The notes under the pieces were generated by a model. It searched no databases. It saw only the letters and a list, made by a program, of their open reading frames with translations, and was not told the origin of the DNA. From Glycine soja (Eukaryota; Streptophyta; Magnoliopsida; Fabales; Fabaceae): a DNA stretch of 64,000 bases. The stretch is taken from contig NC_041007.1 of assembly GCF_004193775.1 (NCBI RefSeq), forward strand, positions 29,414,850 to 29,478,849, in the 5' to 3' direction. Positions within the stretch are counted from its first letter, which is position 1. Each line of letters starts with the position of its first letter. Of this stretch, positions 55,840 through 64,000 are shown piece by piece. The position numbers and the translations under genes are program-made.

Positions 55840-56953
55840 AAAGGGGTTGAATTAAGATGCAAAGACTATTCCCCAATTGAACTATCACTCTTTCTTTTTG
55901 GATTAACAATGCACCCTTAACATGAATTACTCAAAAGACAATTCAAAATAAACTTCTTTAAAGCAAAAGATAAATAGCAATAAATAAAAGAAGTTTAAAG
56001 GAAGAGAGGAATGCAAACTTGATTTATACTGGTTCGGCCACTTCCCGCGCCTACGTCCAGTCCTCAAGCAACCCACTTGAGATTTTCCACTCTCTTTGTA
56101 AAACTCCTTTTACAAAGTCTGAACCACACAGGGACAACCCTTCCCTTGTGTTCAGGAATCCTCTACAACAAGAGACCCACGGTCTCTTAATCCCTTTTCA
56201 GAAATAAGAAGAAGAAATCTCTCTTAAAAGAGATAGATTGTACAATGAAGATCAATCAAAATTCCTTATTGAATATGCAAGTGGTTGACCAAGGAATCTT
56301 TTTGAGAGGATAAGACATTTCAGTTCAGAAAAACTCTTAATCTTTTGAGAGGATAAAACTTTTTGGGCAATGAAAACTCTCTTTAAATTCGTGTTTCCAA
56401 ATCACCTTTGATGGCCATTCATAAACCATTTGAATAGATGTGACTCTTGGAAATTATTTTCTGAGAATCTCCTCTGGTAATCGATTACAAAACTTGTGAA
56501 ATCGATTACAGGCTTTAAAATTTGAATAAACTGCTGGTAATCAATTACCATCCATGTGTAATCGATTACACATTATAAATTTTGAATTCAAATTTCTAGT
56601 GACTATTCTAAACATTTTCAGCTGCTGGTAATTGATTACCAGAGAGTAAATCTCAATTTAAAATGATTTAGATAGAATTCTTTGGCCAAACCTTTTGCTT
56701 TTTCAATTTGGAAACTTCTTCCTAAGATTCTAGAGATCAACTTGATCATATATCTTGATTTTCTTGGATTCTTGGATTCTTGTCTTGAATAAAACTTGGA
56801 AGCACTTGATCCTTTGGCATCATCAAAACATCAAAACATCTTGCTTCTACATCGAAGTCATTTGACTTAATCCATCAAAAAATCCTTCAACTATTTCTCG
56901 TCCTTGGAAAAATTCTTTTTGCAAGAATCAACTGCTTCTTTCATTCTTCCTCA
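55840..56953. mobile_element. Probable foreign insert with TAATCGATTAC palindromes
   Basis: Composition and content differ from the flanks: GGGGTTGAATTAAG at the left, CTGGTTCGGCCACTTCCCGC (about 56028-56047), CAAGCAACCCACTTGAGA, and five TAATCGATTAC-type palindromes (56475-56645). Such sequence is common in soybean repeats. I could not find clean ends or a target duplication, so a solo LTR and another repeat type both remain possible. The boundaries are approximate. Confidence 0.45.
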
Positions 56954-57341
56954 CTACGAGGCTATGAAAACAAGACAACGATGGTTACCTCATAGCCCTA
57001 CACTGGGGCAATGAAAGGCACCATGCATAAACCTCAAGCGAACCTAAGGGCAGATTAGAAGTTCTCACCCAATAGGTTCCCTCCTACAAGGTCATGACGA
57101 AAGACAACGATTGGTACCTCAAAGCCTTACACTGGGGCAATGAGGGGCATCGTGCATGAGCCTCAAGTGAACCTAGGGGCAGATTAGAAGTTCTCACCCA
57201 ATAGGTTCCCTCCTACAAGGTCATGATGAAAGACAACGATTGGTACCTCAAAGCCTTACACTGGGGCAATGAGGGGCACCGTGCATGAGCCTCAAGTGAA
57301 CATAGGGGCCGATCAAAAGTTCTCACCCATCGATGTTTTCA
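56954..57341 (+). repeat. Three tandem units of about 129 bp
   Basis: Units start CTACGAGG (56954), CTACAAGG (57084) and CTACAAGG (57213). Each contains TTACACTGGGGCAATGA and TTCTCACCCAATAGGTTCCC. The last unit is diverged at its end. Non-coding. Confidence 0.85.
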
Positions 57342-57830
57342 ACAAAAAAAAAAAGGGGATAAACCCTAGGATTTCAATGGATTGATTAAACATCAAACGA
57401 CTCCATTGCCGTCACTCCAAAATGGTCAAATGACTAAATCAAACAGAACACACACTCTGAGGGAGTTCTCGGAGAGATTTGCAAAAGATAGGATAAGGTT
57501 GCATGGACTATCACCTCTTTCAAAAGGATAGTCAATTTGTGTTTTCCAAAAAAAATCAAATCAAAATCAAAATCACAAAATAGGGAAAGAATGTCATGAA
57601 CATTGTACAACTTTCCATTACATTGCATTGTTTCATATGAAGTCCGCATTTACCAAATTTCACGACAAAGGTTGCATGCATCTGCATCCCTAAAAATTAT
57701 GTTAACTACATAGATTTCCTACATCTAATGTACAAATCTTGTGGATTTGGGATGACCGGCCCTCTCGATGAGTCGATCTCTTGCTTTCTCATAAGGGTGG
57801 ACCCTTGGGTACTTGTACCTATCACCTTTA
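57342..57830 (+). other. Conserved segment before the hairpin array
   Basis: Matches 12090-12600 of the other Ogre-like fragment (ACACTCTGAGGGAGT, GTTGCATGCATCTGCATCCC). It contains the dyad AAGGGTGGACCCTT (57793-57806). No gene. Confidence 0.65.
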
Positions 57831-58550
57831 GAGGACTACACGTCCTCAACTTCAGAGGACTACACGTCCTCGCCGTCAAAGGGTCATGTACCTTCACCTT
57901 TGTAGGGCGACATGTCCTCACCTTCAGAGGACTACATGTCCTCACCTTCGTAGGGCTACACGCCCTCGCCATCAGAGGACTACATGTCCTCACCTTCAGA
58001 GGGCTACACGCCCTCGCCATCAGAGGACTGCATGTCCTCACCTTCAGAGGGCTACATGCCCTCGCCATCAGAGGACTGCATGTCCTCACCTTCAGAGGAT
58101 CACACGTCCTCACCTTCAGAGGGCTACACGCCCTCGCCATCAGAGGACTACATGTCCTCAACTTCAGAGGGCTACACGCCCTCGCCATCAGAGGACTACA
58201 TGTCCTCACCTTCAGAGGGCTACATGCCCTCGCCATCAGAGGACTGCATGTCCTCACCTTCAAAGGGCTACACGCCCTCGCCATCAGAGGACTGCATGTC
58301 CTCACCTTCAGAGGGCTACACGCCCTCGCCATCAGAGGACTGCATGTCCTCACCTTCGTAGGGCTACACGCCCTCACCTTTAGAGGACTACACGTCCTCG
58401 CCAACAGAGGGCTGCACGCCCTCACCTTGAGAGGACTACACGCCCTCACCTTGAGAGGACTACACGCCCTCACCTCCAGAGGACTACACATCCTCGCCTT
58501 GAGAGGGCTGCACGCCCTCACCTTTAGAGGGCTACGTGTCCTCATTTTCA
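57831..58550 (+). repeat. Tandem array of about thirty 24-bp hairpin units
   Basis: Units alternate GAGGACTACATGTCCTC and GAGGGCTACACGCCCTC (6-bp arms, 5-bp loop), separated by ACCTTCA or GCCATCA. The 24-bp length is a multiple of three and avoids stops, so long open frames of about 290 codons appear on both strands. I treat them as artefacts. Confidence 0.92.
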
Positions 58551-58639
58551 GTGTGCTCCACATCCACACCTTAAGAGAATTTAAGGTCCTCTATCCTTAA
58601 ATGCTTAACCGAGACTTGCACTCCCGGTTAAGGGACCAG

Positions 58640-59423
58640 TAGTTTCCTTTTAACGGTTCCTGGGCCACCCCCTAATATTGGAGGGCGACCAACTGTGCAA
58701 GCACAACTAGAGAGGGAGGCTATCACGCAGCTACTATGCATACCGAGGCAAGATTTCACCCGGGCCGCTGCAAAGAGACGAGTGTGGATCATGCGCACCA
58801 ACATGACCACTCTTACACAGATATAAATGACGTTGTTACTTAGCAACATTCTGCCCAGTGATCGTAATGCCGATCTCCCCCTGCGGAAGTATCAGTTGGT
58901 CTGTGTCGTCCCGACATAGGTAGGTATGCATTATTTCCAACTAATTTATAATGCCATCTACTATTTGCAGGGATCGCACCCACAAGACACCCAGTGGACC
59001 CGGAAAAGTCCAATAGGGCCCTGGGGTTTCCAGCTCTGGTTACGGGCCTCTATTAGTCCTACAGGGTGCCCGTACCCCCCCGGCAAGGTCACGTCATCAT
59101 AGGTAAGTATGCACATCGCTCAACTGATTTCTGATTTCATCTATTGTTTGCAGGGATCGCGCCTGCAAGACACCCAGTGGACCCGAAGAAGTCCAACAGG
59201 GTCTTGGAGTTGTCAAGCTCTAATTATGGGTCTCTGTCAGTTCTACGGAGTACCTGTCACCTCCAGCAAGGGCATTAGGCCCCCTACTAATCGAGCTTTC
59301 ATCAAGAAGTACTGCGTCTCCAGGCAGGCGCAGGGCGAAACACCACAGCAGCCTGGGGATGGTCGGCAGCGGGCAATAGACACACCGCCACCACCTCTAG
59401 AGTTCACCTCAGCTCATCCATAA
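58640..59423 (+). pseudogene. Accessory-domain remnant in the Ogre-like element, internally duplicated
   Basis: Translated pieces: QLLCIPRQDF, RTNMTTLTQI then a stop, TLLLSNILPSDRNADLPLRK, and later MHIAQLISDFIY (59109), SNRALGFPALVTGL, MGLCQFYGVPV and RPPTNRAFIKKYC. This is the same domain type as the Calypso-like ORF at 20496-21492 ('putative plant transposon protein'). A segment of about 180 bp is duplicated in tandem (GGATCGC-CACAAGACACCCAGTGGACC at 58970 and 59152). The stops (58826 and 58918 region) make it non-functional. Confidence 0.7.
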
Positions 59424-59686
59424 AAAGGTTAGAGCGTTGCCTACGACACATGGCCGACCCATAGGCGACCAAGTCCAAAGCCAAAGGTAAGCAAAGTACT
59501 AGGTCAGTGACCGACAAGTCATAAGGCGTCCAGCTCAAGACGTTAAAGAAGCGCTACTAGGAGGCAACCTAGTACCTTTTGAATCTATGCTTGTTATTTG
59601 ATCACTTTTTATAGTAGGACGCACCTAGTTGCTCATGATCCTGGGAATTTAAATAAAACAAGCGCAAGCTCGGAAGGTAGTCATAC

Positions 59687-60090
59687 CTCACAAAATATAT
59701 ATATGTATGTTTAGGTAGTGAAAATACCTTAGATATGCATGTATGTAAACAGAAAAACACTTCACAAAATATATATATGTATGCTTAGGTAGTGAAAATA
59801 CCTTAGATATGCATGTATGTAAACAAAAAAACACTTCACAAAATATATATATGTATGTTTAGGTAGAAAGATACCTTAGATATGCATGTATGTAAACAAA
59901 AAATACTTCACAAAATATATATATGTATGTTTAGGTAGAAAGATACCTTGGATATGCATGTATATAGCAAAAATACCTTAACAAAACATATATATGTATG
60001 TTTAGGTAGCAAGATACCTTGGATATGCGTGTGTATAGCAAAAATACCTCACAAAAATATACACATGTTTAGGTAGCAAAATACCTCATG
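59687..60090 (+). repeat. Six AT-rich tandem units of about 60-76 bp
   Basis: Each unit has AAAATATATATATGTATG, then AGGTAGTGAAAATACCT or AGGTAGAAAGATACCT (AGGTA/TACCT hairpin), then GATATGCATGTATGTA. The last units are shorter. Non-coding. The 59424-59686 flank holds nothing recognised. Confidence 0.88.
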
Positions 60091-60639
60091 AAAAAAAAGG
60101 AAAGAAAAAACAACAAAAAAAACAAACAAGAAAAAGAAATAAACAAATGATAAAAAAAAGAGAAAAAAGAAAAATAAGTTGTCTAGCTGAAAAACCAACA
60201 TGCTTTTGAAAAGAGATGACTTCCAACTTTTCTTTGAAAAAATTCATTGATCATAACTAGTTTTTGAAAAAATGTGTATACACCTGAAGGGTGAATGCTG
60301 TGAAAATTTTCCCGGACGCCCGAAATGGACTTGGATGAATGCACAAATAGATAAAGGAACATATTTTGGAAACATTGGGTTGACTAAAATAGAGGAAATG
60401 AATCCTGAGCCCTAGCATCACATGACCATAAAAATTTGACACTTGAGTGTCCGCATAGGTGCATGCATGACCAGTTTTGCATAAAATTTCCAAATCATCA
60501 TCTTTGCATTTGTGTCATGGAAATAATGTGGGGCATCCCTTTTTATCCTTGAACCAAACCAAACCCTGACATGTATCATGTCTAGCCATTCTGCAAGCCT
60601 TGAGCCAAAATCCTAACTCACCATAAACCTTGACCCAGG
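60091..60639 (+). other. Non-coding stretch
   Basis: An A-rich run at 60090-60170, then ordinary AT-rich sequence. No gene or repeat recognised. Confidence 0.4.
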
Positions 60640-60945
60640 GTGAGAATGTCAATCCTTACCCTCGGAAGCAAAAAAGAAGGAAAGGAAATTTCCAATCAAA
60701 GAGAAAGCAAAAAAGAAGGAAAGGAAATTCCCAATCAAAGAGTGGGAGAAAGAAAAAAGAAAAGAAAGAAAATTCCCAACCACAGAATGGGAGAAAGTAA
60801 AAAAGGGAAGAAGAAGAAGGAAAGAAAGCTCCTGGTCAAAGAAACCAGAAGAAATGTGCAGAAAGGTCTTTTGACCGGACAATATCTGTACAATACAGAA
60901 TTGTCACCAAATGAACAAAAGGAAGGAAAGGAAACCATGACCTAA
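60640..60945 (+). repeat. Purine-rich degenerate tandem repeat
   Basis: About four or five units of 45-56 bp with AAGAAGGAAAGGAAATTCCC and AATCAAAGAGTGGGAGAAAG. GGAAATTTCC is a short dyad in each. Lys/Glu-rich and Phe/Leu-rich open frames on either strand follow from composition. Confidence 0.7.
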
Positions 60946-61440
60946 AAGTGGTCTTCTCCCTTTGATTACCAACCAAAATCCTTTGCGTCGGTGACTTGTT
61001 CGCCTCGCGCAAAACAAAAACAGAAAAGGAAAAGGCCAAAAACATACAAAAGCCGAAAAAACCACCAAAAGAACCCATTCCCAAGGGAAGTCCTATTGAT
61101 CCATGACCATGCATGTAATTTTTGATTTGATAGGAAATAATTTGCAAAGTCAAGTCATGACGTATCTATGGTTCGGAATTAGGATGAAACACTTACCTGT
61201 GCGAGATTGATACACTTTGAGTGATTTTCTTCCATTTTTGTCGAACCCGATGTTTCCTCTAAATGGTCATTTAGAAACGAAATGCTAAACATCCAAAATC
61301 TCATTTGTGGTTATGAGAAAATTTCATCAGCAGATTCTCCTTCCCCGGTAGACACATTGTTTTTTGTACGAAAAGCATATGTTGATCTGATTAGTTGGAA
61401 GTTTTATCTCTTTACTAAAGCACGTTCGCATTTTAGCGAA
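60946..61440 (+). other. Non-coding stretch
   Basis: No gene recognised. It leads into the module repeats that follow. Confidence 0.4.
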
Positions 61441-61810
61441 GAAAACATCGAGACTATTTCTAGTCTCGCAAGTTATCAAGAACTACGTAGGTCTGAGTTC
61501 CTCATTGGAGGATATGTAGGAGCAAGAACCTCGCTTTTGTCGACCACACCGCTTTTTGTTACCATGACCCAAGAGCTGGTAGCCTGCGGAGACACCTTAC
61601 GGTTATCCACGCCTCGTCATTCAGTGACCCCAAGTGTGATTGATGAGCGGAGGCCAATGTGGTCATCTGCGCCCTTTCCAGAGATGTCAGCATCTTCCGG
61701 TGGAGACTTTTTCAAGTCTCACAAGTTATCTAGAACTACGTAGGTCTGAGTTCCTCATTGGAGGATACGTAGGAGCAAGAGCCTTGCTTTTGTCGGCCAC
61801 CCCACAATCT
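61441..61810 (+). repeat. Two ACTACGTAGGTCTGA modules outside the LTR
   Basis: Copies at about 61480-61555 and 61733-61800 contain ACTACGTAGGTCTGA, a CCTCAT...GAGG dyad, TACGTAGGAGCAAG and TTTTGTCG-CCAC. The same module is in R/U5 of the Ogre-like LTRs. Confidence 0.75.
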
Positions 61811-61844
61811 CTGTCATACTGACCCTAAGGTCATGTGACATGCA

Positions 61845-62340
61845 GAGACAAATTATGGTCATTCCGCACCCCTTTGCCATTCAGACACAGTCGTGTCTAA
61901 TGGCACGCAGAGACAAATTATGGTCATTCTGCACCCTTTTGTCATCTAGAGGCGGCGGGCCCGATGACATGCGGAGACAAATTATGGTCATTCCGCACCC
62001 CTTTGCCATTCCGACACAGTCGTGTCCGATGGCACGCAGAGACAAATTATGGTCATTCTGCACCCTTTTGTCATCCAGAGGCGGCGGGCCCGATGACATG
62101 CGGAGACAAATTATGGTCATTCCGCACCCCTTTGTCATCCAGAGGCGGCAGGCCCGATCACATGCAGAGACAAATTATGGTCATTCTGCACCCTTTTGTC
62201 ATCCAGAGGCGGCGGGCCCGATGACATGCGGAGACAAATTATGGTCATTCCGCACCCCTTTGCCATTCAGACACAGTTGTGTCCGATGGCACGCAGAGAC
62301 AAATTATGGTCATTCTGCACCCTTCGTCAATCACGGCCGA
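61845..62340 (+). repeat. Tandem array of about 62-bp units with nested hairpins
   Basis: About eight units, each with GGAGACAAATTATGGTCATTCC or the AG/CT variant, followed by TGCCAT...ATGGCA or GTCATC...GATGAC stems. The open frames over it on both strands are repeat artefacts. Confidence 0.9.
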
Positions 62341-62643
62341 CAAGCCCGTTGACACACGGAGATTTACATCATCTTCCGCACTTACAAGATCTGTCATACT
62401 GACTTTTGAGTCACGCTGACGGGCGGAAATACCCGAGTGGTTATCCGTATAAACATTCTTTTGCTATCTGTAAGACAGAACGCTTGATAGCAGGCAGAGA
62501 CTGACATCGTCTTCTACACCTTTTGTTCTCCCGGGAACAACGAGTCATTTGCATGCGGAAATTTTATGGTCACCCGCGACTCTCGTCAACCGAGAGGAAC
62601 GAAATTAGCTTTACTTTCCTTTTATCTCCAATAAAAGACAAGT
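62341..62643 (+). repeat. Diverged hairpin units before the polypurine tract
   Basis: Single units continue the pattern: GTCAA...TTGAC, CGGA...TCCG, TGCTATC...GATAGCA and GTTCTCCCGGGAAC. No gene. Confidence 0.6.
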
Positions 62644-62652
62644 AAAGAGGGG
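62644..62652 (+). other. Polypurine tract of the Ogre-like element
   Basis: AAAGAGGGG lies four bases before the 3' LTR start. Confidence 0.7.
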
Positions 62653-62656
62653 CAAC

Positions 62657-64000
62657 TGTCATACCCTAATTTCGTCCGGGGACCTTTGCTTGATGACATG
62701 CGACTTTTGTTTGGTCCTTGTAAGGTGCTTGGCACCCATCATTAGGCAATTTGTGAAATTCCGGGACATGCCAGAAAACAAAAGAAAATATTGATGCACA
62801 ATCCGTAAGGTTCCGTGACACACCGGAAATCAAATGGAAGCATCGTTGCACAATTAGTGAGGTTCCGTAACATTCCGTAAGTCAAAAAGGGGATGATTAT
62901 GTAATCCACAAGGTTCCGTAACATTACGGAAAGAAAACAAGTATCGTTATGAAATTCGTAAGTTTTCGTAACTTTACGAAAAAAGAATCACCAAAAAAAG
63001 GCAGGGGGTGTACTTAGTAAAAATGGGGGTGCAAATAGCAACCAGGCCCACTTGGGCCCTCCAGAAGATTCCTCCAGAAGGCTGTTGCTTCTGGAGGAAG
63101 CAACCCTGCTCACCTGGGCGAGCTGGGTGGCAAGCTTCTCCCCCAATTTTCTATAAATAGGGGGAGAAGTGAAGTGAAAAAGGGTTCAGCCCCTTAGGCA
63201 CTTCTCTCTCTTTCGAATTTGCTTGGAAAAACTGTTTCCGTGAAGAAAATTCAAGCCGAGGCGCTTCCGAAACGTTTCTGTAAAGTTTCCGTGAGGAATT
63301 TCGCAAAGGTTTCGACCGTTCTTCGACGTTCTTCATTCGGTCTTCATCGTTCTTCGATCTTCAACGGGTAAGTACCTCGAACCAAGCTTTTCGATTCATT
63401 CTATGTACCCATGGTGGTCCACATTGTGTTTCGTGTATTTTTATTCTCGTTTTATTTACTTTTTATACCCCCTTTTGACGTGCTTAAGCCATTTTATTTA
63501 AGTCATTTCTCTCTTAAACTAAAAATAAAATAAATTTCCATCGATCGTTTTAATTGTATTATCCGTTAACTTCGGTTAAAATGGATTCCGACCGTTCGGT
63601 CGTGCCGTAACCACGTTGGAAATCAAAAAGAGGTAAAATAATAATATAATACCTTTTAGTAAAATAAAGCGAAAAATCAATTGGACGTTTTCTCTTTGGG
63701 ATTTCTCATTCTTAATCGAATTGACTAATAACTAAAGTGAAACTAAGGCTAAAATCAACTCGCCTAGTCAAGCTCGTCCATAAAAATAGGTTTTTGAAGT
63801 TTGTCATTTCAATTTCTTACTAAGTAAAATGGATCATTTTCAAGGTCCAACGCCTTAAAATGATCACCTTTTAAGTAAAAAAGAATCACTTGATAAAAAA
63901 GAACTACGTAGGTCTGATTTCCTCATCGCAATTGAGGAATACGTAGGAGCAAAGGGAAACACCCTTGTCGACCACAAAAAGAGAAAAAATATAAAAAGGG
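62657..64000 (+). repeat. 3' LTR, cut at the window edge (1,344 bp visible)
   Basis: Homologous to 48050-49393. The start TGTCATACCCTAATTTCG matches the 5' LTR. It contains TTCCGTAACATTACGGAA, a dyad of 8-bp arms, and the R/U5 module near 63901. Confidence 0.9.
63108..63159 (+). promoter_or_regulatory. 3' LTR core promoter: dyad plus intact TATA box
   Basis: GCTCACCTGGGCGAGC (one mismatch) at 63108-63123 and TATAAATA at 63152-63159. This TATA is intact, unlike the 5' LTR, so read-out transcription into flanking DNA is possible. Confidence 0.6.

Larger units (their letters stand above)
48050..64000 (+). mobile_element. Non-autonomous Ogre-like element (3' LTR cut by window edge)
   Basis: LTR (48050-49672), primer site, leader, degenerate ORF1, degenerate gag, no protease/RT/integrase, a 7-kb repeat-rich 3' half with an accessory-domain remnant, polypurine tract and 3' LTR. 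The extra ORF before gag is an Ogre trait. Non-autonomous Ogre-like elements are known from soybean; I cannot say which named family this is. LTR divergence (about a dozen differences in the first 400 bp) points to moderate age. Confidence 0.85.

Noticed and set aside
57706..58600. Open frames of about 287-290 codons on both strands, plus 165 and 125 codons in other frames
   Set aside because: They run through a 24-bp tandem repeat without stops. Unit length is a multiple of three, so every frame stays open. There is no start context or family resemblance.
58918..59156. Two short introns with GTAGGT/GTAAGT donors and TTTGCAG acceptors
   Set aside because: The supposed introns encode parts of the duplicated accessory domain (MHIAQLISDFIY). 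Internal duplication explains them better, though I keep a note in the findings.
61840..62402. 170-codon frame and its antisense frame
   Set aside because: Translation of the 62-bp tandem hairpin units; both strands are open for the same reason.
1..64000. Host protein-coding genes, tRNA or rRNA genes
   Set aside because: Looked for and not found. All coding signals belong to retroelements; primer-binding sites resemble tRNA ends but no complete tRNA gene is present.

Overview
The window is repeat-rich plant DNA, almost certainly soybean (Glycine max) or a close Glycine relative. The basis is an intact-looking copia polyprotein with the domain order and UAG readthrough context of the soybean SIRE1 family, together with Ogre-like, Athila/Calypso-like and other Ty3/gypsy elements of recognisable legume type. 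I see no ordinary host gene, tRNA, rRNA or CRISPR array. Everything I can assign is LTR-retrotransposon DNA, nested several layers deep, as in pericentromeric heterochromatin.

Layout. 1-870: two abutting LTR fragments of an Ogre-like family. 871-11146: a decayed Ty3/gypsy element (gypsy-1) with a truncated 5' LTR, an initiator-Met primer site, broken gag-PR-RT-RH-INT and a 3' LTR; its pol is split by an Ogre-like LTR (6671-8894). 11147-13424 and 47466-48049: the two halves of an Ogre-like 3' internal fragment. It was split by an Athila/Calypso-like element on the minus strand (13425-47460; 5-bp target duplication GTCTC; tRNA-Asp-type primer site; gag-protease and an accessory ORF but no RT or integrase). 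That element itself holds a 3.9-kb solo-LTR-like insert (16583-20490, duplication ATCTG) and a complex of two apparently perfect 4,439-bp inverted arms (21579-26017 and 38675-43113), each carrying an internally deleted gypsy element (gypsy-2). Between the arms lies a young minus-strand SIRE1-type copia element (26567-36434) with LTRs that look identical, followed by a truncated second SIRE1 3' end (36435-38678). 48050-64000: a non-autonomous Ogre-like element with both LTRs (the 3' one cut by the window edge), a degenerate ORF1 and gag, no pol, and a long 3' half made of tandem hairpin-forming repeats.

How the parts relate. Only the SIRE1-type copy looks coding-competent for gag-pol. The others are non-autonomous or dead and would need proteins in trans. 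Three unrelated lineages (SIRE1-type copia, Athila/Calypso-like, Ogre-like) appear to carry related versions of one accessory domain, like the 'putative plant transposon protein' family.

Best candidates for something undescribed: (i) a fixed 26-bp dyad module, GATGTC-N2-GACATC-N6-GACATC, repeated about a dozen times through the SIRE1-type LTR, 3' UTR, env-like ORF and pol, in more than one reading frame; (ii) tandem hairpin arrays in the Ogre-like elements in which both sides of the stem change together (GAGGAC/GTCCTC versus GAGGGC/GCCCTC; GCGGA/TCCGC versus GCAGA/TCTGC); (iii) paired TGGTAATCGATTACCA palindromes shared by two different elements. All alignments were made by eye; no database search was run.
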